Assembly: GCA_002712305.1 (NCBI GenBank)
Contig: PATE01000026.1
Span: 11,332-36,656, forward strand
Length of the DNA: 25,325 bases
Reading direction: 5' to 3'
From: Gemmatimonadota bacterium
Lineage (GTDB): Bacteria > Latescibacterota > UBA2968 > UBA8231
This document shows, piece by piece, positions 7,834-15,372 of the stretch. Numbering within the stretch: the stretch's first letter is position 1; every line of letters begins with the position of its first letter. The notes beneath the pieces are model-generated. The model ran no database searches, was not told the origin of the DNA, and saw only the letters and a program-made list of their open reading frames with translations. Position numbers and translations under genes: made by a program.

Positions 7834-8013
7834 CTACTGATTGGGGAGGTATGTGGCCAGAAAGATCAGATAGCCTGGGTGCACGCGTCGATTGTGCATG
7901 GGCATCCACAGCGGATCACTGTTCAAGGGCAGAATCAGCCGATCCCGCCGATGGAGTTCCCTGAAGAGCCTGCTCAGGGGATCCCCGCCCCGTTGAGGGC
8001 GTGTGCGCGCCAT
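7834..8013 (-). CDS. 59-aa minus-strand ORF of unknown function, possibly a gene-tail remnant
   Basis: This is an open frame from ATG 8013 to TAG 7834-7836, in the same frame as the dienelactone hydrolase remnant directly upstream. The product is rich in arginine and ends with a protein-like tail (HPGYLIFLATYLPNQ). No Shine-Dalgarno sequence precedes the ATG, and I do not recognise the sequence. It could be the 3' stub of a gene joined to the hydrolase remnant by a deletion, or a chance frame in GC-rich DNA. A separate frame on the same strand (7916-8125) overlaps it and looks non-coding. Confidence 0.2.
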   Translation of the reverse strand: MARTRPQRGGDPLSRLFRELHRRDRLILPLNSDPLWMPMHNRRVHPGYLIFLATYLPNQ

Positions 8014-8028
8014 GGTCTGTGGCGGCGA

Positions 8029-8187
8029 TCAACTCAGATAGGCCAGGGCCAGGGCGGCGACACCGCCAATCGTCATCGCCGCAGCGCGTTGAAAGAAAGC
8101 GCGTCGCTCGATACGGCCATGGCAATAATCGTCGTATAGGTCCCAGACTTAGGTTTTGACCTGCTCTCCGTCAGCGTCTCTGTTCAC
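8029..8187 (-). pseudogene. dienelactone hydrolase family gene, 5' remnant with nonsense codon
   Basis: GTG 8187, with AGGAA at 8194-8198 placed 6 nt upstream, opens a frame reading MNRDADGEQVKT and then TAA at 8149-8151. The same frame continues with VWDLYDDYCHGRIERRAFFQ and then a hydrophobic stretch (MTIGGVAALALAYLS) to TGA at 8029-8031. The YDxYxHGxIxRRxFxxRAA pattern followed by a hydrophobic stretch is the N-terminus of secreted, Tat-signal dienelactone hydrolase family proteins. None of the catalytic alpha/beta-hydrolase core follows in any frame that I could read. One change (CAA to TAA) explains the first stop. The rest of the gene, roughly 700 nt, is missing. It is a relic rather than a small gene, and is divergent from the uronate-dehydrogenase-like gene. 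Confidence 0.72.
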
Positions 8188-8368
8188 GAGGTGTTCCTCA
8201 TTAAGTGTGCACTTTTGGATGAAAAGGCTAAGACGATGCACAGGTCGTTGCCAACTCCGCACCCTCTGATCACCTGTGCCTGCCTACGACCTATTGCTCA
8301 GGCGATACAGCGTTGGCGATACTCATGTCCGCTGTCGATCACACCAGCCATTGCGAATTGGGAAACCC

Positions 8369-9094
8369 ATGTCCAAGAAGAAAGTGCTTATCACTGGTGC
8401 CGCCGGTGCTATCGGTCAGGTCCTGCAAGAGGGCCTCAAGGACCGCTATGACTTGCGTGTCCTGTACAATCGCACCGTGCTGCCTCAGCAGGACAACGAA
8501 GAGATTTGCCAAGGGGACATCACCGACCTGGACACGATGGAGACGGTTGTCGACGGATGTGATGCGGTCATTCACATGGCCGGCAATCCATCTGTGCAGG
8601 CTTCCTTCGCAGATGTCCACCACCAGAACAGCATGGGAACCTACTGCCTGTATGAAGCGTGCGTCCGTCGGTCATGTCCGCGCGTCGTATTCGCGTCGAC
8701 GAATCATGTCACCGGCGAATACGAGAAGGAGGGGATCTATACCACGCCCGACATGCCCGTCAGACCGGATAGTTTCTACGGCGCCAGCAAGGCACACGGT
8801 GAAGCCCTCGGCCGGTACTACGCGGACAACTTCGGGCTCGCCGTGATCTGCTTGCGCATCGGTTCGTTCCAACCCCTATCGAGTGTCACCGAGCGCACCA
8901 GTGATCGAATCCTGTCGACGTGGCTCAGCCACCGAGACACGGTGCAATTGTGCTGGCGTGGTGTCGAAGCCGAGAAGGTGAAATTCGGTATCTACTACGG
9001 GATCTCCGGCAACAAGCGGGGATACTGGGACATCCAGAGTGCCATCGACGAATTGGGCTACGCCCCCGAAGACAACGCCGAGGATCACGTCTAA
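8369..9094 (+). CDS. NAD-dependent epimerase/dehydratase family, uronate-dehydrogenase-like
   Basis: This 241-residue extended short-chain dehydrogenase has a Rossmann motif TGAAGAIG (G10, G13, G16), the SxN segment VVFASTNHV and the catalytic pair Y137/K141 in FYGASKAHGE. The overall pattern (ITGAAGxIG, DITDLDTMETVVDGCDAVIH, GTYCLYEA, RPDSFYGASK, LRIGSF, STWLSHRD, GYWDIQSAIDELGY) follows bacterial uronate dehydrogenase, which oxidises galacturonate or glucuronate to the aldarolactone with NAD. The start is ATG 8369, after GGGA, because the Rossmann motif begins right away. A frame open from 8276 adds a basic, non-family N-terminus. It could also be a related sugar-nucleotide epimerase, but the C-terminal match favours uronate dehydrogenase. 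Its stop is three bases from the stop of the convergent SecA-like gene. Confidence 0.86.
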   Translation: MSKKKVLITGAAGAIGQVLQEGLKDRYDLRVLYNRTVLPQQDNEEICQGDITDLDTMETVVDGCDAVIHMAGNPSVQASFADVHHQNSMGTYCLYEACVRRSCPRVVFASTNHVTGEYEKEGIYTTPDMPVRPDSFYGASKAHGEALGRYYADNFGLAVICLRIGSFQPLSSVTERTSDRILSTWLSHRDTVQLCWRGVEAEKVKFGIYYGISGNKRGYWDIQSAIDELGYAPEDNAEDHV

Positions 9095-9097
9095 AAG

Positions 9098-11185
9098 TTA
9101 TCTGCGTCGCTGGGTCAGCTTGCGCGCAGCGATCCAAAGTCCCAGCAGGGGCCACATCAAACCGGCTCCCACATTCATGCCCATGTCCCGATTGCCCGTC
9201 AGGAGATTGGCCAGGTGGTCGGCGGTGGAATCATCGTTGACCAGATAGGTCCACGTAGAGGCCGGCCCACGCAGCCCTTCCTGTTCCAGATCGATGCCCG
9301 CCGGGCCCATCGGGACGGCCCGGAATGTTTCGATGATGGCCTCGTCGATGCGTGACGTGATCTCGTCGATCGGATTCAGACCTCCAAGACCGACCAGGTG
9401 TATCCCGTCCCTCAGCATGGCGATCTCGGCCAGATGGTCGCGCCACGCTGCGTCGAGGTGGTGGAGGGTGATGCGTTCGGCTTCGGCAACATCGGAGTGG
9501 CTGGCCACGCTGCAGTGGGAGGCATACGGGTCAGGCTCGTGTTCCTGCAGAAACTGGTTTTGTCCGGACAGAACCAGTTCGCGGCGCTCAAACAGTTGCC
9601 GCCTCTGTCCTTCGATGAACTGGCTGTAGCGCGACAAGGTCCGTCGAATCTCGAAACTCTGGCCTTCCACGATTCGCTGTGCACGATCGATTTCCCGCTG
9701 AAAGGCGGGGTGATCCAGCGGTTCGGTCCGCAGCGGACGCCGATACCTCTCGGGGATCAGTGAATCGATCCCATGTCGCTGGATCAGTGGATCTTCCAGA
9801 CTGATGTAGAATCGGGAGCTTCCGGAGTCGCCTTGACGACCCGCCCGGCCTCGGATCTGATCGTCGATTCGCCGACTCTCGTGTCGGTTCGTGCCGATCA
9901 CACAGAGTCCGCCCCGCGAGATCACTTCGACTCGTCGAGATTCGTCGCGCCCTCCGAGACGGATGTCGGTGCCGCGTCCAGCCATGTTGGTCGAAATCGT
10001 GATCGCTCCCGGAGCACCGGCCTCCTCGATCACCTCTGCTTCAGCAGCGTCGTTTCTGGCATTGAGGACCTCACACGAAAGGCCCACGCTCAACAGTCGG
10101 TTGCCGAGCTCTTCCGATTCGGCCACAGCGGCGGTGCCCGCCAACACGGGTCGCCCAGACCGATGGTTCTCGTGAATGCATTGGATGAGGGCCTCCAGCT
10201 TGGCCGTCCGATGGGTAAACACCACATCCGCCTGATCCACTCGCCCACAGGGTCGGTGCGGCGGGATGACCACCACGTTTAGCCCATACAATTCATCCAG
10301 TTCCTCAGCCGCCGGACAGGCGGTGGCCGTCATCCCGCTGACCTGGCCGTACTGCTCGAGGAAGTGCTGGAGGGTGATGAACCCCAGAATGGCGCCATCC
10401 TCTTTCCGATGGACCGACTCTTTCGCTTCCACCGCCGCCTGTAACCCATCGGGCCAGTGACGATCCTCTACAATGCGTCCGGTAAGCTCGTCGATGATCT
10501 CGATCTGATCGGCTCGCACGATGTAGTCCACGTCGGCTGTGAGCAGCACACGCGCATGAAGAGCCAGATTCACCTGTGTGAGTCGGTGGAGATGTTCTCG
10601 GTCATGCAGTGACGGGACGTTGAGAATCTGTTCCACGTGGGCCAGGCCCGCCTCCGTGAGGTGCACATTTCGCTGCGCCTCGTCCGACTCGAAGTGAACC
10701 TCCGGCGTCAGGCCTCGCACGATCTGAGCCATACGCCCCGGGTCGTCGTGGCTCGCCTCTACCGCGCCCGCAAGGACCAGTGGGATTCTGGCCTTGTCGA
10801 TGAGAATCGAATCGGCTTCGTCAACCAGGGCCCATCGAAACCCGCGATGGACACGATCTGCAGGATCGGTCACGCGTTGATCGCGCAGGAAATCGAATCC
10901 CGTCTCCTTCGCTGTGGCGTAGGTGATATCGCAGGCATAGGCAACTCGACGTGATTCGCTGGACATGCCCGCTTCGATTGCCCCGACGCTGAGTCCGAGA
11001 AAGCGATAGATGGGGCCCATCCACTGTGCATCGCGATGAGGCAGATAGTCGTTGAAGGTGAGCACGTGTACGCCCTGACCGCTCAGCGCACGAAAGGCGA
11101 CGGGGGCCACTGCAGCGAGGGTTTTGCCCTCGCCCGTCTGCATTTCGGCGATGTGGCCCTCATGCAGTGCGATGCCGGCGATCAT
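9098..11185 (-). CDS. SecA-like preprotein translocase ATPase (short paralogue), main open part
   Basis: From the internal ATG 11185 this frame encodes 695 residues of a SecA-type motor. Motifs: Walker A TGEGKT (17-22), FNDYLPHRDA, Walker B VDEADSILID (DEAD at 122-125), DVDYIV, AVEAKE, GMTATA (GMTGTA in housekeeping SecA), TNMAGRGTDIRLGG and IGTNRHESRRIDDQIRGRAGRQGD. The helical scaffold (DAAWRDHLAEIAMLRDGIHL) is kept, but the wing domain is short and the C-terminal zinc-binding CxC motif is absent. Instead the protein ends in a hydrophobic segment (AGLMWPLLGLWIAARK) with a basic tail, a possible membrane anchor. Family sequence (REVALRTLGLRLFDEQ) continues in frame upstream of 11185 without a start codon, so the true N-terminus lies further up and is broken. 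It is probably an accessory SecA, not the essential one. Confidence 0.85.
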   Translation of the reverse strand: MIAGIALHEGHIAEMQTGEGKTLAAVAPVAFRALSGQGVHVLTFNDYLPHRDAQWMGPIYRFLGLSVGAIEAGMSSESRRVAYACDITYATAKETGFDFLRDQRVTDPADRVHRGFRWALVDEADSILIDKARIPLVLAGAVEASHDDPGRMAQIVRGLTPEVHFESDEAQRNVHLTEAGLAHVEQILNVPSLHDREHLHRLTQVNLALHARVLLTADVDYIVRADQIEIIDELTGRIVEDRHWPDGLQAAVEAKESVHRKEDGAILGFITLQHFLEQYGQVSGMTATACPAAEELDELYGLNVVVIPPHRPCGRVDQADVVFTHRTAKLEALIQCIHENHRSGRPVLAGTAAVAESEELGNRLLSVGLSCEVLNARNDAAEAEVIEEAGAPGAITISTNMAGRGTDIRLGGRDESRRVEVISRGGLCVIGTNRHESRRIDDQIRGRAGRQGDSGSSRFYISLEDPLIQRHGIDSLIPERYRRPLRTEPLDHPAFQREIDRAQRIVEGQSFEIRRTLSRYSQFIEGQRRQLFERRELVLSGQNQFLQEHEPDPYASHCSVASHSDVAEAERITLHHLDAAWRDHLAEIAMLRDGIHLVGLGGLNPIDEITSRIDEAIIETFRAVPMGPAGIDLEQEGLRGPASTWTYLVNDDSTADHLANLLTGNRDMGMNVGAGLMWPLLGLWIAARKLTQRRR

Positions 11186-11448
11186 TTGCTCGTCGAAGAG
11201 TCGCAGCCCGAGCGTGCGCAGGGCGACCTCTCGAACCAGCGCAACAAACTCGGAAGGAAGATTGGTGTGTCGGTAACCGCGAAATAGCTCGACGATCTCC
11301 TGTGTGCCCGGTTCTGCAACTGCTCATCGGACAGGCCCGTCAGGGACGATTCCGCCTGGTAGATCCGATCGAGGCCCGCCTAGTAGGGGCGCAGATCGCG
11401 GATGATCGTCGAACCACGGATGCGTTTGAGAAGATGCTGAAGGTTCAA
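11186..11448 (-). pseudogene. broken 5' end of the SecA-like gene (in-frame TAG plus frameshift)
   Basis: TTG 11448, with GAGGA at 11453-11457, opens a frame with the usual SecA N-terminal helix (NLQHLLKRIRGSTIIRDLRPY). It stops at TAG 11380-11382 and then continues in frame as GLDRIYQAESSLTGLSDEQL, where SecA proteins have ALSDEEL. The family sequence then changes frame somewhere in 11290-11320 and continues as EIVELFRGYRH, LPSEFVALVREVALRTLGLR into the main frame at 11185. The change equals a one-base deletion. Repaired, the gene would span 9098-11448 and encode about 783 residues. In the main frame no ATG, GTG or TTG occurs between its TGA at 11324-11326 and ATG 11185. As it stands, translation could only start at 11185, which removes about 85 residues of the first nucleotide-binding fold. 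Confidence 0.78.
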
Positions 11449-11605
11449 TCGGTCCTCAGTGTGGACAGGCGGTACGATCGACAATTCAGCGGGTGCGCGG
11501 AAACCTACCGGTGGGGTAACAACAGTTGCAACCATCCCGCGCAGAGCCGCATTTCGCTTTCTTATCCGATGAGAATGACCCAACAACCGACCAGAGAGGA
11601 TTCAA

Positions 11606-12277
11606 ATGGGCAGCTTCTATGAAAACTCAGTCGTTCCCGACCACCTGCGGCGGGACTTCGACGTCTACGACCGGATCAAAGAGCTCGATCTCGATATAGG
11701 CACGTTCGACCAGTGGATGGAACGAGATCTCAAAGGAGCCAACATCTGCTCCGTGATTTTTCACGAGTCCGGCCTCGTATATCTGTCCGGGTATGGATAT
11801 GGCCCCGGGCAGATGTATGACGATCCGGATCGGTTGAAGGAAGGGCAGGGCGCGGCCCAGTTTGTGGCTGACTCCATGATCGGCCGTCTTCACTGGTCTC
11901 TGACCTGCGGCGGCGAGGGCGGCGATCTCAACGACGTGCTGTACACGGTGAAGGGGTTGGGTATGGTGGTTTCCACAGACGTGGCCTTTCACGGTGCCCC
12001 GTCGGTGATGAATGGTTTTTCCAGTCGCTGGCAGTCCGTGTTCGGCGGTGGGGCGGGCGCCTTCGCCAAGGATGGAATCGACAGCAGCTACTCGGGCGTT
12101 CACGCTCGCAGTGCGATTGGTGGATTTACGGGGAGATTCTCGATCGAACCCGAACTCATCGTCGCCGTGGCGCCTGAATTGGCCAGGGCGATCATCCGCA
12201 ATCGTGGATGGGTCTTTCCCCTTCCTCCCACCGAGGCCGAGCGAATTCGCACCGAATACAAAGCCAATCATGGCTGA
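11606..12277 (+). CDS. RidA-like (YjgF/YER057c/UK114 superfamily) protein, long form
   Basis: This protein has 223 residues. The segments VYLSGYGYGPG, MVVSTDVAFHGAPSVMNGF and ARSAIGGFTGRFSIEPELIV follow the order of the RidA fold (the LFVSGQ strand, the F..MN helix region and the final strand with xVEIExIA). The protein is roughly twice as large as classical RidA (about 130 residues), with an N-terminal ~50-residue extension and a loop insertion after the first strand. RidA proteins deaminate reactive enamine/imine intermediates, and larger relatives have unknown roles. No classical arginine of the RidA active site can be assigned with confidence. ATG 11606 has AGAGAGGA at 11593-11600, 5 nt upstream. 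It is divergent from the SecA-like gene. Confidence 0.7.
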   Translation: MGSFYENSVVPDHLRRDFDVYDRIKELDLDIGTFDQWMERDLKGANICSVIFHESGLVYLSGYGYGPGQMYDDPDRLKEGQGAAQFVADSMIGRLHWSLTCGGEGGDLNDVLYTVKGLGMVVSTDVAFHGAPSVMNGFSSRWQSVFGGGAGAFAKDGIDSSYSGVHARSAIGGFTGRFSIEPELIVAVAPELARAIIRNRGWVFPLPPTEAERIRTEYKANHG

Positions 12278-12448
12278 TCTGGTCCGTGAATCGCCGAAAC
12301 CTGCATTCGTGACAAGTTCACGGATGCGGTCGGGTACAATGTCGATGTTGGTTGCATGGTGGAAAGCTGGGGATCGTGTGCCGCACGGGCGCGAGTTGAG
12401 GCCTGGAAGTCGTCGGCGAGTTGGCATGTAACTGACGCCGGCTTGGGT

Positions 12449-15205
12449 TTAGCCTGGGCCCACCACCAGAAGTCGAAGCGCATCGAGACGCACACGGACC
12501 CCGGCCAGACCCTCGCTTAGTTCCCGCAGCTGTTCGTGAGCCGCCTGCACTTCCTGCGACGACACCGATGGGTTGATCTTCGCCAGAGCCGCCAGTCTTT
12601 CGACGGCGGGTTCCAACTCCCGACGCATTCGATCCAACGCGGCGTCGACGATCGGCTCGGTCTGCTCCTCTGCCCGCTCTCGCGCTGAATCCAGCAGCCT
12701 CGGTACCAACTCACTCACCTGCGGCATCTGAAGAATCCCGGGATCGGCTGGTTCCAGATCGCCTGGTTCGATGTCGAAGTCAGCCACATGGCCCGACACG
12801 TCGATCACCACACGAATCGGTGTGGGTGGCAGGAACCGGTCGGCTCGCCACTGACGCGAGACGGTCGGTTCGGCAACGAACAGTGCCTCCAGGCACAGAC
12901 CGGGTTTGTCACCAGACACACGAGCGACGCTGGCATTCCCGTGCTCGTGGCCCAACAGGGTGTCCACCGTATCACGCACCATCGGATGGTCCCAGGTCAG
13001 CAGCACACGTTCCGGGTGCCGCAGGGCGATCTGGCGATCGAAGGTGACACCCATCTGTTCGCCGTGGAATCCGGGAAAGGGTCGATGGTAGTCCATGCCT
13101 GCACGCATCGCGTAGCTGCGGTGTTCGATCCGTTCGACATCGAGCCCACCCCGCTCGAAGGCTTCCACCATGAAGGCCTCCAACTCGGTGGCTTTCTCGG
13201 CGGCTTTGATGCTGGTATGGAGTTCACGTGCAGCAGCTATATCGAAGGAGGTCAGTTCGAGGAGACGATCGCGGCCATCATCCAATTCCGCCACGATCTG
13301 TTCATTCCGACGACGGCCGCGATCGAGGAGGGCGTCGAATTCTCCCTCCTCTTCGCTGAGCAAGGAGGCGATCAGATCTTCCTGGAATTCCCGCTCGATC
13401 GCTGGCGAGCCGTGCCACGGTGTTTCGAAGATACGCAACCCTTCATCGTGCCAACGCAGAAGGCGATGCTGTGGGGATCCTTCGATGACGAGGGTATGCA
13501 GGAAGATCGCTTCGCCCTGGCCGATCCGGTCGATGCGACCGATGGCCTGTTCGAGCCGATCGGCCTCGAGGGGAAGATCGAGGAGCACGAGGTGACGAGC
13601 GACCTGAAAGTTGCGGCCCTCTGCACCGATGGCAGAGCACACCACGACCTGTGGCCCGTCCTCGTCCAGGAACCAAGCCGCCTGCCGGTCACGACTGACG
13701 GTGCCCATGCCTTCGTGGAAACAGGCGACCTTTCGCTGTGGCGTGGCCAGGGCTTCGGCGATCGCTTCCGCCTTGGTCTGACTCGCGCACAAGGCGAGCA
13801 ACTTTTCCTCGGGGTGCTCGACGAGAAATCGAGTCAGCCAGCCCACTCGCGGATCGTTGTCCGCGTCGGTCAGGGGCCGCCCGCCCTCGGAGCCGATTTC
13901 GGCGAGAAACTCCGCTCGCATTCGACGGACGTCACCTGGGACGATCTCCGGGCAGGATCGTCGGGTTGGAAAGCCGGGGATCCGAGCTCTGACATTGCGA
14001 TACATGATCCGACCGATCCCGTGCAGATCCAGCAAGGCTGACAACAGGTCGAGTTGCCGGCGGCGACTGCCGGGATCAGCCTGCAGGGCCTCGACCGCCT
14101 TCGGGCCAAGACGATCCGTCAGCAGGGCATAGTCATCCTCTTCGAGATCGGCCGCCTGCTGCAGACGCGTCGCTGTCGACGCCAGCTCGCGATAATGAAC
14201 GGCCTCCTGCTGATACGTGTCCTGATCGTGGAAACGTGCCGGGTCCAGTAGTGCCAGCCGCCGGAAGTGGCCCTCCTCGCCATCACGATCCGGTGTGGCA
14301 CTGAGCAGAATCACGTGCTCGGTCCGGGCTGCCAGGTCTTCGACGAGGGCAAACTCATCGCCGCCGCTCTGTAGATGGTGGGCCTCATCGACAATCACCA
14401 GATCCCAGGAGGTTTCCCCGAAGGCCTGACCCATCTGGATACCGAGGGGGCAAACGAACAGCTGCGAGTTCAGCAACTGTTCGGGGAGATCCTCACTCTC
14501 CAGATCGATGGTGCCCCCTTCGTAGGTGTCCTCTCCCATGACCTGAAGGATGAGATTGAAACGCAGGTAGGCTTCGGCCAGCCACTGATGTACCAGTGCC
14601 GGTGGCACGAGGATCAGGGCATTCTCGATCCGGCCCGACAGTAACATTCGGTGCAGGATCAGCAGGGCCTCGATGGTCTTACCCAACCCGACTTCGTCGG
14701 CGAGCAGGACACGGACCTGATGTCGCTCGCACACATCACGAGCGATAGACAACTGATGGTCGAACAGTCGGATGCGGCCGCCGAGAAATCCACGGGCCGG
14801 TGACGAGAGCAGCTGGTGCCTCAGCTGCAGCGCTTTTGATCGCAGGTCGAACAGCGGATGATCGTCCACCTGCGCACCCAGAAGGCGATTCTCGGGTGTC
14901 GCTACATCGAGCTCGGCGTCGAGTTGCGCTTCGCTGAGTCGTTGTCCCTGGCCGACATAGGTCAACAGACCATCCTGCTCGAGAACCTCTTCGATACAGA
15001 AGTCCACATCGGGGCCTCCACGCGCATGCTGGCCTGGGGCCAGGCGCGCCCGGACCAGAGGGGGGTCCTCCATCGAATACCGACGTACCACCTCACGGGC
15101 CGGAAAGGAGATCACCACTTGACGACCCTCAACGGCATCGACGTGGCCCAGGCCCAGTTCGGGCTCGGTGAGGCTATGCCAGCGTTGTCCGGAGGCGAAA
15201 CTCAT
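12449..15205 (-). CDS. rapA: RNA polymerase-associated protein RapA (Swi2/Snf2 family ATPase)
   Basis: This 918-residue protein aligns along its whole length with E. coli RapA (968 aa), which binds RNA polymerase and recycles it from post-termination complexes. The N-terminal Tudor-like region has ASGQRWHSLTEPELGLG. The Swi2/Snf2 motor has Walker A ADEVGLGKT (169-177), DEAHH (273-277) and LSATPD (301-306). The second RecA lobe has FHEGMG, AEGRNFQ and QAIGRIDRIGQ. The C-terminal spacer and domain are kept (RFLPPTPIRVVID, KINPSVSSQEV, VRLDALRLLVV). ATG 15205 is chosen because it matches the RapA start. ATG 15283 is in frame but adds 26 unrelated residues and neither start has a clear binding site. 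A long antisense frame at 12788-14041 is a shadow. Confidence 0.94.
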   Translation of the reverse strand: MSFASGQRWHSLTEPELGLGHVDAVEGRQVVISFPAREVVRRYSMEDPPLVRARLAPGQHARGGPDVDFCIEEVLEQDGLLTYVGQGQRLSEAQLDAELDVATPENRLLGAQVDDHPLFDLRSKALQLRHQLLSSPARGFLGGRIRLFDHQLSIARDVCERHQVRVLLADEVGLGKTIEALLILHRMLLSGRIENALILVPPALVHQWLAEAYLRFNLILQVMGEDTYEGGTIDLESEDLPEQLLNSQLFVCPLGIQMGQAFGETSWDLVIVDEAHHLQSGGDEFALVEDLAARTEHVILLSATPDRDGEEGHFRRLALLDPARFHDQDTYQQEAVHYRELASTATRLQQAADLEEDDYALLTDRLGPKAVEALQADPGSRRRQLDLLSALLDLHGIGRIMYRNVRARIPGFPTRRSCPEIVPGDVRRMRAEFLAEIGSEGGRPLTDADNDPRVGWLTRFLVEHPEEKLLALCASQTKAEAIAEALATPQRKVACFHEGMGTVSRDRQAAWFLDEDGPQVVVCSAIGAEGRNFQVARHLVLLDLPLEADRLEQAIGRIDRIGQGEAIFLHTLVIEGSPQHRLLRWHDEGLRIFETPWHGSPAIEREFQEDLIASLLSEEEGEFDALLDRGRRRNEQIVAELDDGRDRLLELTSFDIAAARELHTSIKAAEKATELEAFMVEAFERGGLDVERIEHRSYAMRAGMDYHRPFPGFHGEQMGVTFDRQIALRHPERVLLTWDHPMVRDTVDTLLGHEHGNASVARVSGDKPGLCLEALFVAEPTVSRQWRADRFLPPTPIRVVIDVSGHVADFDIEPGDLEPADPGILQMPQVSELVPRLLDSARERAEEQTEPIVDAALDRMRRELEPAVERLAALAKINPSVSSQEVQAAHEQLRELSEGLAGVRVRLDALRLLVVGPG

Positions 15206-15344
15206 GAAGGATCGAATCGTTTCGAGAAGGGGAGCCGGAAGAGAAACAGCTAATCTACGGCACCTGCCCGGTCGAGTCGTCATGGCGAGTCGTCACGTAG
15301 AGTCATCGAACGAGTTACACCGAATGGTCTCAGTGGCGGCATGC

Positions 15345-15372
15345 GGAGAGGAGGGCGTAGGTTACGCCCCGC
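15345..15372 (+). promoter_or_regulatory. ribosome binding site followed by a hairpin before the MFS start
   Basis: An AGGAGG core (15349-15354) lies 18 nt before ATG 15373, too far for a standard Shine-Dalgarno spacing. Between them is a perfect 7-bp stem (GGGCGTA at 15353-15359 and TACGCCC at 15363-15369, loop GGT) that ends three bases before the ATG. An in-frame TAG at 15358-15360 rules out a closer upstream start. Folding would either hide part of the binding site or bring it near the start. Both are inferences. Confidence 0.45.

Noticed and set aside
8276-8368. N-terminal extension of the uronate-dehydrogenase-like protein
   Set aside because: Extended SDR enzymes begin a few residues before the Rossmann glycine motif, which fits ATG 8369.
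12788-14041. 417-codon plus-strand open frame
   Set aside because: It lies entirely antisense to RapA, whose motifs are unambiguous. Long antisense frames are expected in GC-rich coding DNA, and this one has no recognisable motif or binding site.
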